In this document: piece by piece, positions 33,382-44,408 of the stretch
Layout of the letters: the number at the start of each line of letters is the position of its first letter
How positions within the stretch are numbered: the stretch's first letter is position 1
Source: Cololabis saira
Taxonomy: Eukaryota; Chordata; Actinopteri; Beloniformes; Belonidae
Assembly (NCBI RefSeq): GCF_033807715.1
Contig: NC_084598.1
Span: 47,400,986 to 47,464,985 of the forward strand
Direction of reading: 5' to 3'
DNA length: 64,000 bases
The notes under the pieces: generated by a model
What the model saw: only the letters and a program-made list of their open reading frames with translations
The model's database searches: none
Told to the model about the DNA's origin: nothing
Program-made: the position numbers and the translations under genes

Positions 33382-35064
33382 ACATACAAACAAACAAGAT
33401 TATTAACCTTGTGTCAGATAAATTTATAATGTTAGCAGGAATAAAGTTGACAAATCTGATTAGACAAAGTAGAATGCAAGATTTCCATGGAATGGATGAT
33501 TACTATAGCCAAATTTAAGAGTTTCTATAGGAATGATTCTGTCCCATTCTGTTTTTCATCACTATAAGCATGAACGTTATAAATGATGGGCTGCTGTTTC
33601 AACTTGGCTTTTGTCGATCGGCAATCCAATCGTTTCACTGCGATTGAGAAGACAATCAACAATGTTTTTTTTTCTTGCCGATGTTATAAAACATACACAC
33701 ATGCTGCTACAGCTGTGTAGCGCCACACCCATTGTGCTCTGGCTCAGCTGATCGACGCTCAGACAGCAGTTAGATCTTGCAGTTTTTAACTCTTTTTATA
33801 CACACAAAGTACAGCCAAATACCAGGCTAAAAAATACAGTATAGGTCTCTACATGTGGATGGTGGACCAGAGCATGTGAGGGAAACAGAGCAGGTGAGAA
33901 TTTTCTTGCTCCTTGCTCACAGACCTGTCCAAAAAAGCAGCGTTGTACACTTAAACCCAAACCTGGCATCGTCAGATTCCAGTATGAGTTCTGTGTCAGA
34001 TGTCTTCCCTCCCACAGTTTGAATAATAATTTAATCAATTACATACTTTGCGATAACAAACAGATCCAGCTAGAAAACAAGCTGGTTGTGGGTCAGGTAT
34101 GGGTGGCCCTGGAGCTAAATTGGAGCGGGATGGAGCAGGAGCGCTGGTACAACTTTTAAAATAAAAATCTGCACCCTGCTCCCTGCTGGAGGCCGCATAT
34201 TTGCACTTCACCACCAACTTTTACTGTTGCGCTTGGTTTTGGTGCCTTTTTGCATCTTCAATTGGTAAATGTTTTTGACATAACATTTAAACTCTTCTTT
34301 CTAAACATATTTCTGATAATTGCACATGATTTTGTAATGTTTTACCTCAAAATTCTGATCAAATTTTACATATTGAATCTTTGAATATACTAATTAATTT
34401 TTCCACATTGGTGATGTGGTTATAACTAGTCTCGTTTCCAAACTCTAATATTTCAAAATGATTGTCTGGGGAAGTTCCACCTCAATTTTGTAAAAATAAG
34501 CGGGTGTCTGGGTGGAAACGTTTTGTGAGTTTTAAAAAAAACAGTGTTGCAAAACCAACCAACAGTGTTTTAGGGTGGGCCTTTTGTTGCTAACATTGCT
34601 GACGTTTCTGGTAAAGTGTGTGCAAAGCAGAGCTAACCAATCATTGGTTGAGGATGAAAGACTAACACAGATTTTCATTTAATTTCATTTACTTGTTCTG
34701 CCCATGGAAACATTCAAATTGTACCAAAGGAAATAGCAAACAGTTGCATCTTTATCCATGTTCAGAAAGGAGCAGGAAAAAGAAAACTCTTATTTAACCT
34801 GCCTATTTTACCTATTTTACCTTTTCAAGGAAGCTGGTTGCAACCAGCGGTAGCACTATTACAAAATCCTGCACTAACTTCCCCAGACATTCAAGTCTTG
34901 TCCAGTCTCGACCTGAACGTTGGGCATCACAAGACTAAGTCATAATTAGCAGCCTAACAATTTGTAGCAGTTAATATAAAAAGTTACCTTTCTTTTATGT
35001 CTGAAGTGACTCATCTATCACCACGAAATGCTCCTTCCCCCAATTCTCTGTCCTTCTCTATGAC
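33382..35064. other. Interior of the large element, no gene recognised
   Basis: AT-rich sequence with only short frames lacking known motifs. No transposase motif was found on either strand. Confidence 0.4.
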
Positions 35065-35639
35065 TACGTTTACATGCATCAATAACCCTTTTAAAACCCG
35101 AATATTGGCAATAACCCGAATTTGCACGGCCATGTAAACACTTTAAATAACCCGAATTTGCTCATATTCCGGTTTTTAAAAACCTGAATATTACCCCTGG
35201 GTTACTCCTTTTAAAACCCGAATATTCAGTCATATAAACGCCAAATGGAATATCCCGACCAAACGGAACAGGAATTTGTTTTCTGCGCATGCTCTGTTCG
35301 CAAGGAATCCTGGTCTTTTGAGTCCAGGACGTACTTCTAACCAGCCTTTCTCGACCGGGGTGTCGCGGCACCCTGGTGTGTCGTCAAAAAATTACCTATT
35401 CTGACATTTCATATATAAATACCGTATTTTCGCAACCATTCGGCGTGCTGTGTGGAAAGGCATACCCTCATTTTTGTGTGTCATTTGTATTTAAAACACA
35501 CACACACACGGCGCGCCGTCTACACACTAACACACACGCTCCGCGGAACACACACACAAGCACGCAAGTGTGCGTTTTTAAAACTAGAGCCGGAGCAAAA
35601 CTTAGTTTGATTTACTTTATTTCAGTTTTTACATTAATC

Positions 35640-36240
35640 AACCCCATCGAAGTCTCATCCTCTGTTTCGGCATTAAAGAGCTCTGCTCGCTGTCAGAGTG
35701 TCTTTCCGTGGCGGCGCCTCGAAATGCTGGCTTTTGCAAAAGCTCGCAAAATAGTCCCAGCAGACACGTTAGCCCACGCATCAACAATCTATCTGCAAAC
35801 TGTGGCATAACTTGCCCCTGCACTGCTTTCCACTCCTGGAGAAACTGTTCCCCCTCAGTCATCCATCGCTCCCACGCCGCTGCAGCCTTAAGGCTGATTT
35901 ATGGTCCCGCGTTAAACCGACGCAGAGCCTACGCCGGAGGTTACGTAACCTCCAGCGTAGGATCTGCGTCGATTTATCGCGGAACCATAAAGGCTTCACT
36001 TTGAACGGCCGGTTCACACCGACGTCCAGCGGTTGGAGTTCCTTTGTCAGACCTCCCGGAATAACAGCAAGCACAGCGTTCATATTTTTCACTTCTTTTT
36101 TTATACTGTCTGTGAGACGGGCGCATAGAGTCACAGATCAGCAGCGATGGTGATGTGTGGAAAAACCACCGGGTCCCCGCAAACATACACCTGCCTCAGC
36201 CACTCATCATCATCCCTTCATCCATCCAGCCCTTTTTGAA
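35640..36240 (-). pseudogene. pogo/Tigger-type DDE transposase remnant
   Basis: Minus-strand fragments read PSLLICDSMR, LTDSIKKEVKNMNAVLAVIP and GGLTKELQPLDVGVNRPFK (about 36140-36000), which is the end of the DDE domain of pogo/Tigger/Jerky transposases. After the nested MITE, sequence around 35830-35640 keeps a helical segment with AWANVSAGTILRAFAKASIS in broken frames. Frameshifts and the MITE insertion make it non-functional. Confidence 0.75.
35882..35995. mobile_element. Inverted-repeat MITE, copy 2
   Basis: The left end AAGGCTGATTTATGGTCCCG and the right end CGCGGAACCATAAAGGCTT are related to the MITE in the hAT at 9.9 kb. The middle holds a second dyad, GGAGGTTACGTAACCTCC. It interrupts the pogo transposase remnant. 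Confidence 0.75.
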
Positions 36241-36652
36241 CATTTCTGCATTTGTAGACGGTAGAAAGTCCCGGGATAGCGAGATTTACATGAAGTTGGG
36301 AGAAAAGTTGCGCGAAGCAGCATTTGTTTTGAATTTGGATACAGGAAGAAGAAGCAGAAATGACGGTAATTGCGTCATCACGTTCTCCGTGCGTCGCTGG
36401 TTTGATCGGGATATCCTGAATGATTAATTACCATGTATACAGGGATAACCCTGTTTGCTCACGCATGTAAACGGAATATTCCAAATGTTTCAGAAACCGG
36501 AATATTAGCAATAACCCGAATTTTGACTGCATGTAAACGTAGTGAATGATGCAGCCTCTCCATCGCTGTCACGCAGACCTCCCGTTGCTTTGCCATTCTT
36601 GAAAGGGTTCTTGAGGATGCAGCAATGTTGTCCATCATGAAATCAAGCTGGC

Positions 36653-36654
<2 letters not shown>

Positions 36655-36698
<44 letters not shown>
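36655..36698. repeat. AAT microsatellite
   Basis: About 14 uninterrupted AAT units. Confidence 0.95.
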
Positions 36699-36701
<3 letters not shown>

Positions 36702-37035
36702 GACCAAAAAAGTTATCCCACAATGTTAGCCAAAGTTACCTACCATTCAAATCGGTCCACAGATCCACCATCTTTTTCTTCAGCTTCATTTTGTGATGAC
36801 ACCGGTTGCACTTGACTTTCCATCTCAGTATTTTTTTCTTTTGGAGCTATTCAATTAGTTTGAGGTGTTTGTGTTTTTTTTGCCTTCTGTCAGCTCACTC
36901 AACTTGTTTGCTAACTTTAACCCACGCATGCCGTGTGCTCCTAAAATGAAACGTGCAGCTTGGTAAATGGCTATCCTGTTAAAATTACTGTCCGTCCTGC
37001 CAGAACATTCTGCTCCTCCTACAAGGCAGTTCCAC

Positions 37036-37069
37036 CCATAGACATATATACATGTATATATGTCTATGG
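37036..37069. repeat. Perfect 34-bp palindrome
   Basis: CCATAGACATATATACA followed by its exact reverse complement, with no spacer. This may be the collapsed end of a MITE. Confidence 0.9.
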
Positions 37070-38335
37070 TTACACCCAAGTTACACCGCGATAACTCCTG
37101 AGTTCTGGTGCGCGCTAATGCTGCGTTCATGACACCTCAGAACTCTGGGTTTCCCCATTGAAAACTCCCATTTCTGTCTTCAAAGCGTTCCAGACATTGA
37201 CATTAGACATTGTTGTGTGATGTCAGAAAACTGATTCTCCAAGAAGACTCTGAATTTCCCGATTAGGAGCACCAATATTAGGCCTTAGTTAAAAGCCTTA
37301 GTTCCGAATTGGCCTGAACGCCGCACGCCGCACTTTTTTCTTTGCGCGCACTGACCGCGGCCCCAGCTACAGAAGAGTCTCCAGATGGATGAGCTCGGAG
37401 TCTCACCTGCAGGACCAGGATAACCACGCACAAGGAAAAAGCGGAAAAGGGAAATTCATCTGGAAAACATGGTAAGATTAATCTAACTACGTTAAACTGT
37501 TAGCTCTTAATGTTAACTTTATGACACTTTTTTTGAAAAGTTCACAATTCGAGTTGTCATAACAAATACATCATTCTGACAAAATGTAAACTTTTCAAAA
37601 AGATGCTGCATATTTGACTCAGTAACACTTGAATAATGGAGAAGAAGAAGTTTACGTCGGTAAATTTGAAAGACTGACTTCTCAGTCATGTAACTGAAAG
37701 GGTTAAGGGTTCTAAGAGGCTTAGATTTATTAGGAATTCGTCTGAAAAAAATTATAATAGGTAAGAATTACAGTACATAAAAAATATGTGGTTATAATGG
37801 GAGTCAATGGGGCAAATTTGGACATGAAGGTAAAGAGTGTAAGTTTTTTTAAATGAACAATCATTGTTCCAAAAATAATAATGCATCAAAATAAATGTTA
37901 TCAATTATTGACATAGTCAATGCTGTAATATATTTCACTTTGAACCTAATTTTTGAAAATATTGCATATTTTGTGATTTTCCTAAAAAAATCACGCAAAA
38001 AAATCAGGAGTTGTAAAAATAATGTTTAAAGATTATAATTAACTTTATATCTATGGCTAGGTCTGAAGTTGTTGAAAAGATTTTATGTGGTGAAAGTGAA
38101 AATAAATATGTATTACATTTTTATTGCACTTTTATGAGATGGTAGTCAATGAGGCAAATTTGGACTATGGGTAAAAAGTGTATATTAATTTTAAGGGATG
38201 CTCGAGGTTAAAGAATGATGGGTGTGTACGCTGTGGGTGCGAAAGTTGTGTCATAGCTGTGTTTGTTGTTGTAGGTGTTTGTATACAATAAGCAATCAAA
38301 CTGATGTAATCAACTATCAATCCTTGCATCCATAG
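37070..38335. other. Interior of the large element upstream of the CCDC106-like exon
   Basis: A 5' exon may lie here: 37384-37472 ends AACATG|GTAAGATT, a good splice donor. Its frames hold stops or lack a fitting phase, so I do not call it. The rest has no recognised gene. Confidence 0.3.
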
Positions 38336-38538
38336 CTTTGACATGTCTCAAGGAGGCTCAACAGTCCAGAAGAGAAGACAGTGATGATGAAGCGATGAGG
38401 GGATCTGAGATGCAGCATGACAGTGAAGACGACAGTGAGGATGACTCTGAATCCAGCTCTGAATCCAGCTCTGAATCCAGCTCTGACAGGATAAGGAGAA
38501 AAAGGCGAAGAAAAGCAAACATCGCTCTCGCCTGCGGG
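38336..38538 (+). pseudogene. CCDC106-like gene, acidic/basic exon
   Basis: The exon is bounded by CATCCATAG| (acceptor, 38335) and |GTATGTG (donor, 38539). It encodes an Asp/Glu/Ser-rich stretch (QHDSEDDSEDDSESSSESS) followed by a basic cluster (DRIRRKRRRKANIALACG) that could be a nuclear localisation signal. This layout resembles the middle of CCDC106 proteins, where a serine/acidic region and a basic segment precede the conserved C-terminal domain. The exon ends in phase 0 but the next recognised exon needs one extra base. Either an intervening exon exists or the gene is decayed. Two hAT elements now lie in the following intron. Confidence 0.5.
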
Positions 38539-38622
38539 GTATGTGAAACGTATTTCTTGGCTGGCTTGAGCTGTATGTGTCTGTTGTCCCTACAAGTAGA
38601 TCAATCTCTCATGACAAGCTGA

Positions 38623-39490
38623 CAGGGCTTGAAATTAACTTTTTGACTTACTAGCCAAGTGGCTAGTAGATGAAAAAAGTTATTAGCCAACCAGATTTTT
38701 TACTAACCAAAACCAAAACGTTGCTTTACTTTTGTATTTCGACATCACTTGTATATAGCAGTCATCGTAGTACCATATTACATCAATCCTGTTTTTCTAT
38801 ACGCTACAATTATCATTCAGTGTACTACTATACTATTGGTGGAAAATGAGATTGCATGATGTGTTCTTGTATAATTTAATTTCAGTAGTTGACTACTTAA
38901 TTGTAAATCTAACATTTATGGAGGAATATATAGCATTACACCTTCAAAGTAACACTTTGATCCTGTCCTGTCTGTATATTCTATAATGCAGCAGGTGTAT
39001 TGTATAAATAATGTGTTTATTCTGGGCTGGATAAAAATGTCCAAATGAGAACGAACAAGTGAATTTAAAAACAAGCAGCCTTTTTATTATTAGCTCGAAA
39101 GTGTCTTATTAAGACTACAACAACCAACCTAGCCTGTCTTAAGACAACCACAAGACACCAGCTAAACCATTTAAGGAACTATACAGTGTGCCCCCTGCTG
39201 GTCAAAATGAGACATTGCATTGGTCCATTTTCTCCAGTTGTTCTTCAGATTGTTTACTATTCATTCTTCAGAGTCAGACTCAGACGGTTCACCCGGAGTT
39301 GACATCAAGAATAAAAAATAAAAAGGTGCAATGGTGTGCACAGTATTGGGAATCTCAATTTGATTTATAAATGGCACAAAAGTTGGGAATCTCGATTTTT
39401 CTAACTAGCCAAGAGGCAAGAAAATCTGTCTCGCCAGTTGAGGAATTTGGGTCGCAAATGGCAAGTGGCAAGTGCTAAATTCAAGCCCTG
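38623..39490. mobile_element. Non-autonomous hAT element (CAGGGCTTGAAATTAAC)
   Basis: The left end CAGGGCTTGAAATTAAC and right end GCTAAATTCAAGCCCTG are inverted repeats. Octamers CAAGCTGA (38615-38622) and CACGCTGA (39491-39498) differ at one base and are taken as the target duplication. No transposase is seen. It lies in the intron of the CCDC106-like gene. Confidence 0.82.
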
Positions 39491-39891
39491 CACGCTGATA
39501 GAGGGATGTACCAGAAGGACCAGTACGGTCCAAATGAATGTTCATTTCCAAAAATGATTCACCCCAAATGTGTCCATTTTTATTTAGCATTTTCCCCTCT
39601 TTTTCTCCCAATTTAGCCTTGATAATTCCCTGTGTGTGTCATGGTGTTTCCATGTACCTTGGTGAAGTTGTGCCAGAAAATCCTTCTACACTGTGTTGAG
39701 GTGTCACATATGGGATTAGTGTGTCTCGCTAGGGGTGGGCGATATGACCTAAAATTAATATCACGGTATTTTTCATCTTTTGAACGGTGACGGTATAATA
39801 TCACGGTATTTTTTGGTACGTTTTGGGAGGAGTAGCCTGTCCTGTCCCTTTATGTGAATAAGGTTAATATTTTTATAATATAATAAGTAAA

Positions 39892-39975
39892 TCAGAATCA
39901 GAATCAGCTTTATTGGCCAGGTTCGAACATTGTCCAACAAGGAATTTGATTCGGTTATTTCGCTCTTTGGTAGTA
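39892..39975 (-). mobile_element. LINE 3' tail fragment, (AATCAG)n
   Basis: Reverse complement of the same LINE 3' end seen at 29560-29668 (AGCTTTATTGGCCAGGTTCG, ACATTGTCCAACAAGGAATT). It is a heavily 5'-truncated insertion inside the hAT element. Confidence 0.75.
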
Positions 39976-40625
39976 AAAAAAATGGTAGTGTCCTAATCAA
40001 AAAGAGACATGGGAGAGTATTATGCTTTTTCGAGAGGGTTACGTTCCAAAAAGAACCCGTGATAAGTGATATTCACATAGTATCAACCCTTTTTTTTAAT
40101 AATTATTATACAAAGCTTCAGATTGCGGAGATCCGCACCGCCTCGCACGTATTTCACTGCTCTTCTGAGTCGCTGCATCCCGACTCGCGCTGTAGCGTCT
40201 TTTTCTTCTAAAGCCGCGGTACAGGTGTGTTTTTTGAGAGAAGAACATGGTTATGGGTATTTTTTTGTCACTCTTTTTTTCTTCTGGGCAAAAAGATTCT
40301 TATAAACCGACATTCATTAATTTTTTCTCCATCTTGAAGTCTGTGATTGGTATTCCAGCAGGTTGAAACAGCGCTCTGCGCTCTGGTGCCGTCAAAGACC
40401 CGCCCAGCTCTACTTCTGATTGGCTAGTGTTAGTTTGGTTGAGCCAGAGCTGCTTTCCTCTCATTCCATTGGTAGACGAACTTGGTTGACTCAAACTTTT
40501 TTTTTCTCTCAAACCTTTTTTTTTTTTTTTTTTTAAAGCAGTCAAACTCGCACGCCGAGAAAAAAAACTCTGTACGCCGGAGATCCGGCACGGTGCCGGA
40601 ATACTTTAAGCCCTGTCATTTCTAA

Positions 40626-40930
40626 CTACTCTTGTCGTAAGGTGTAGCAGTAAACGATGCCTGCAGTGAAAGCTGTGTAGTCTTGGGACGTGCTCCGCTG
40701 GTGCTGCTCAGCAGCACCAGCGGAGCAGCGGTCCCAGCAGCAGCTGCTGGTCCCGCTTGCGCTCGTTTTGGCCCGGGTTGCCTCTTCATATTCACGGGCG
40801 TGCGTGTTTTTTAAGTGATGAAACAGGTTGCTTGTGTTTCCACCTCTTGCTGTCACAACACGGCAGCAAACCTTGCATATCACCGACGTTTTTAATGCCT
40901 TATTTAGGCTTATTATTTTATAATTGATTT
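40626..40930 (-). pseudogene. hAT transposase N-terminal BED zinc finger remnant
   Basis: The minus-strand frame reads MICKVCCRVVTARGGNTSNL then FHHLKNTHAREYEEATRAK. The spacing CxxC … HLxxxH fits a BED-type finger, the DNA-binding N-terminus of many hAT transposases and ZBED proteins. The catalytic domain is missing, so the element is non-autonomous. Confidence 0.75.
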
Positions 40931-41133
40931 ATTACGGTATTGACGGTATTGCAAAATCCATGTCGTGCCGCAGTTTCACACCGGTGATGACTATGACACC
41001 GGTGTACCGCCCACCCCTATGTCTCGCGGCACATTGAACATTAACAGTAAAATACAATGATTTGTTTTTTTCTTCTCATCAATCTCATGATTCAAATGAT
41101 ACATTCCTTCTTGTTCTTGTGTGTTTATATTAG

Positions 41134-41456
41134 TTGGAGGACCAGGTGATGTGGTGAAGAGGTACAAGGAAGTCCTTGCCATTTTCCAGACGGGGAAGAA
41201 TATGGCCAAATCCTTCGAGAAGTATGGAGTAGACAGACTTACTATTGTGAGGACTGCAGCGATTGCCGAGCTCGCAATAGCTGCTCCAGAAGAATATGAT
41301 CAGGTGGAGAAGGGGGAGACGGTGGCAGACTTTGCTAAAAGATGCAACAAGGTTATAAAGGCCACTGAAGTCATTTCTGCTACAATACATAAAATGAAGG
41401 ATGATGAAATTATGCCAGCCTATCATACTGTGTTATTGTATTATGTTACTAAATAA
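41134..41456 (+). pseudogene. CCDC106-like gene, terminal exon with conserved C-terminal domain
   Basis: The acceptor TTTATATTAG ends at 41133. The exon encodes GDVVKRYKEVLAIFQTGKNM, SFEKYGVDRLTIVRTAAIAE, LAIAAPEEYDQV and FAKRCNKVIKATEVISATIH. It ends …LLYYVTK with a stop at 41454-41456, and AATAAA follows at 41655-41660. The RYK…FQ…M…F…VDR…IAEL…AP pattern matches, from memory, the C-terminal region of CCDC106, a nuclear coiled-coil protein. The exon is open throughout. The polyadenylation signal lies within the inner inverted repeat, so the gene is an internal part of the mobile element rather than a chance neighbour. Splice phase mismatch with the upstream exon leaves its integrity open. 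Confidence 0.6.
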
Positions 41457-41510
41457 TGTTTGTTCAAAGCTCTCCTCTGTGTGAATTGTTGTTACGTATC
41501 TGTTATCACA

Positions 41511-41515
<5 letters not shown>

Positions 41516-41600
<85 letters not shown>
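41516..41600. repeat. TA microsatellite
   Basis: Uninterrupted (TA)n of about 85 bp between the CCDC106-like stop codon and the inner inverted repeat. Confidence 0.95.
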
Positions 41601-41603
<3 letters not shown>

Positions 41604-41608
<5 letters not shown>

Positions 41609-42671
41609 ACATATAACAAATGTTATCTGTTAAAATCTGTTTTATTTTGTTTTAAATAAAAAGTGTAAACTTCTTTATATGTGATTGCTTAATTTACTAA
41701 TGGTTAATTATCGATAAGTAATGCTTATGAGGCAGTTAAGCATTAATAATGTGTTACCTAAGGGATAAATGTGTTACACTTTACAATAAGGGTCCAGCAA
41801 GCCTTTACTAATGGTTAATTATGGTTAAGTAATGCTTATGAGGCAGTTAAGCATTAATAATGTGTTACCTAAGGGATAAATGTGTTACACTTTACAATAA
41901 GGGTCCAGAATAGTATTTACTAATGGTTAATTATGGTTAAGTAATGCTTATGAGGCAGTTAAGCATTAATAATGTGTTACCTAAGGGATAAATGTGTTAC
42001 ACTTTACAATAAGGGTCCAGCAAGCCTTTACTAATGGTTAATTATGGTTAAGTAATGCTTATGAGGCAGTTAAGCATTAATAATGTGTTACCTAAGGGAT
42101 ACATGTGTTACACTTTACAATAAGGGTCCAGCAAGCCTTTACTAATGGTTAAGTAATGGTTATGAGCCACTCCTATACATTTATTAAGGTTTATGTCAGG
42201 TTACCGTTCATAAGGTCAGGTAAGCTACCTGATAACATACACAGCACCATTAGGAAATGATTACTTAAGACTCTAAATAGTTGTTTAATAATGCCCATCC
42301 AGTAAACATGTACACCATTAGTGAATGATTAGTAGATGTATTAGGTAGCTGTTACTTAATGCATATTCACTCCAAATAAACACCATTAGTAAATGATTAC
42401 TAGGGACATTATTAACGTTTTACTTATGTATTAACTAATATATACATAAGGATAAATAATTACATCATGTAACGTTTATTAATGCTTACTAATGTATTAA
42501 TTAACTCTGAGCAGTAGGCATTAATTAACTGTTTATTAATGCATTAACTAATATGCTAATTAATGTTAAGTAATACATAATAATGGTTATTTAACTATTA
42601 TTAAACTGTTAATTAATGCTTAATAATGCATTAACTAACGTTAATTAAGGGACCCTTATTGTAAAGTGTTA
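41604..42671. repeat. Right arm: inner inverted repeat, four 112-bp units, AT-rich terminus
   Basis: The inner inverted repeat (41604-41699) is followed by four 112-bp units, each ending …CACTTTACAATAAGGGTCCAG. About 525 bp follow, rich in TTAATTAA-like motifs, closing with TTAAGGGACCCTTATTGTAAAGTGTTACC (shown split: TTAAGGGACCC then TTATTGTAAAGTGTTACC). Confidence 0.85.
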
Positions 42672-43011
42672 CCTTTTTTTTTCTTGAAAGTCGGGTCTTG
42701 GACCTGGAACAATACACCAGAATAAATGATATTGTCATAACTGGGCTAATTCAACCGCGGTCCTGTGCGAGGGCGGTGACGGCTGCAGCGAGGGGGAACC
42801 CGGGGAGAGCTGGAGGACAGCTCCACCGAGCAACAGGTGGCTGCATTTCTGCAGTCAGAAGGTCTTGCTATGGACTACAACCCGGTGGAAGCTTGCCACC
42901 CGCTACCCAGAAGAAACAACGACAAGCCGGCGGTAATACTGAGATCTGTTAACAGGAAGCACAAGGTTGCACTCCTAAAATAGGCAAGATGCTTAAAGGC
43001 ACAGATGTTTA

Positions 43012-43738
43012 CCAGGGGTCAGTCGTATGAAGGTCCGGCAGCCGCCACCTCGGCTTCAAGGGTTAAATGTAAATGTTTGTTTTTTAAATACATTTATGGA
43101 ATTACTCTGTCTATTTTTATTGATTATTCTATTACTTAATACATATAGAATAACTACAAATGCAAATCAGAACATGATCGATTTCACTAGTTATTTTACA
43201 CTGCAAAAACTCAAAATCTTAACAAGAATATTTGTCTTATTTCTAGTTAAAATGTCTCATTTTTAGTCAAAAAAATCTCATTACATTTAAGACAAGACTC
43301 AAAAACAACCATTTTCAAGTAGATTTTCACTTGAAATAAGTAGAAAAATCTGCCAGTGGAACAAGATTGTTTTGCTTGTAATAAGAAGATAAATCTTGTT
43401 CCACTGGCAGATTTTTCTACTTATTTCAAAAGAAAATTTACTTGAATCAGGTGAAAATGGTTAAATAAGTTATTTTTCTGGTGATGACTCTTGTTTTAAG
43501 TGTAATGAGATTTTTTGACTAAAAATGAGACATTTTAACTAGAAATAAGACAAATATTCCTGGTAAGATGTAGAGTTTTTGCAGTGAGAGAGACTGCATT
43601 GTAAAAAGTTCCAATTTTCTTGACCACACAGATCAGCTACCTAAACTTCTGTGATGAGTATTTGCTGGACGTGTTGGTTGATACTCTAGTTAATGTGACT
43701 CGTAACCTTGCCGTACCTTAGTAAGACTGAATTGACGC
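43012..43738. mobile_element. Inserted segment with 12-bp duplication
   Basis: CACAGATGTTTA occurs at 43000-43011 and 43739-43750, exactly at the edges. The left 180 bp is similar to 52700-52870, which lies inside the Harbinger-type element (compare TTTATGGAATTACTCT and AACTACAAATGCA). The middle is a palindromic MITE (43202-43590). The mechanism is unclear, because 12 bp is too long for a Harbinger insertion. Confidence 0.7.
43202..43590. mobile_element. Palindromic MITE, complete copy
   Basis: Almost the whole segment folds on itself. It opens CACTGCAAAAACTCAAAATC and ends …GTAGAGTTTTTGCAGTG. The centre is ATCTGCCAGTGGAACAAGAT with its reverse complement. Partial copies lie at 30053-30170 and 44640-44935 and in the hAT at about 10920-11040. 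Superfamily not assigned; no clear target duplication. Confidence 0.8.
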
Positions 43739-44408
43739 CACAGATGTTTAGATCCATGAACATCTGACTAAGACCAACGCTGACGTCGCTAAGAAAGCAC
43801 GTTACCTGAGGAGGAGGAAAAACATCCAGAGCACATGGACTAGAAACTGCAAGATATTCATCAAGCTTAATGGATCACCAGAAGAGGCCGAGGTGCTGAT
43901 GGTGAGGAGCAGAGAGGAAGTGGAAAAGCTGGAAGGAGTTTCCTCTGGAGAGGAAGAGACTGGACTTGGAACGGAATGGAAGTAACAGCACAAACACAAA
44001 CACAAATGCTCAGTGATAAAGCTCAACCTACATTAAGCAACAATGGACACATAACACCATGGATACAGGAACATGAACAACTGGAACTAACAACATCTGA
44101 ATACAGTGAAAGCAGCACATTGGACATAGAACAGGAACAACTTCTTCTCCACCGTAAACAACACATGCTATTACTACAACAAAGATCAGTATAATGGGGA
44201 CATTATCCACCTTATTCCTACGCCCCATGAGGCTTTGCGTGAATTGTGGGAGCTACTTCCGGTGCTGCCAGAACCGCGTTTGTTTCCATGCTGAGTGAAC
44301 GCGTTAACCCTCTTTCTCCGAGCGTTGGGGATATAAAACATGTGGAAACATCACCTGTCACAGCTCAAACGGGACAATATCATCTCACCTCTGCCTCCTG
44401 CTGTTGAG

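Larger units (their letters stand above)
35067..36539. mobile_element. pogo-like (Tc1/mariner) element with TA target
   Basis: The left end CGTTTACATGCATCAATAAC and the right end …GACTGCATGTAAACG are inverted, and TA flanks both (35065-35066 and 36540-36541). AATAACCCGAAT-type subterminal motifs recur at both ends. It contains a minus-strand transposase remnant and a nested MITE. Confidence 0.75.
39730..41019. mobile_element. hAT element (TAGGGGTGGGCGATA) with 8-bp target duplication
   Basis: The left end TAGGGGTGGGCGATATGACC and right end …GGTGTACCGCCCACCCCTA are inverted. TGTCTCGC flanks both sides (39722-39729 and 41020-41027). The element carries a BED zinc-finger fragment and a nested LINE tail (39892-39975), and lies in the last intron of the CCDC106-like gene. 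Confidence 0.9.
42692..44194 (+). pseudogene. LINE A copy 2 ORF1 and ORF2 start
   Basis: ORF1 fragments are recognised from LEQYTRINDIVITG and the block around KLNGSPEEAEVLMVRS. ORF2 begins MEVTAQTQTQMLSDKAQPTL at 43976, nearly identical to LINE A, but a short deletion around 44130 removes the codons for DIDPDNNF. The frame ends at 44194, and the sequence diverges from LINE A at about 44206. No endonuclease or reverse transcriptase remains. Confidence 0.8.
42683..44206 (+). mobile_element. LINE A copy 2 (partial), interrupted
   Basis: The sequence is colinear with LINE A ORF1 (42683-43011 and 43751-43955) and the start of ORF2 (43976-44206). It is truncated on both sides. A 727-bp insertion (43012-43738) splits ORF1 with a 12-bp duplication. 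An in-frame stop after GTDV is not informative because the same site is broken in LINE A. Confidence 0.82.

Noticed and set aside
37384..37472. First exon of the CCDC106-like gene
   Set aside because: The donor site is good but each frame has a stop or a phase that does not fit the next exon.
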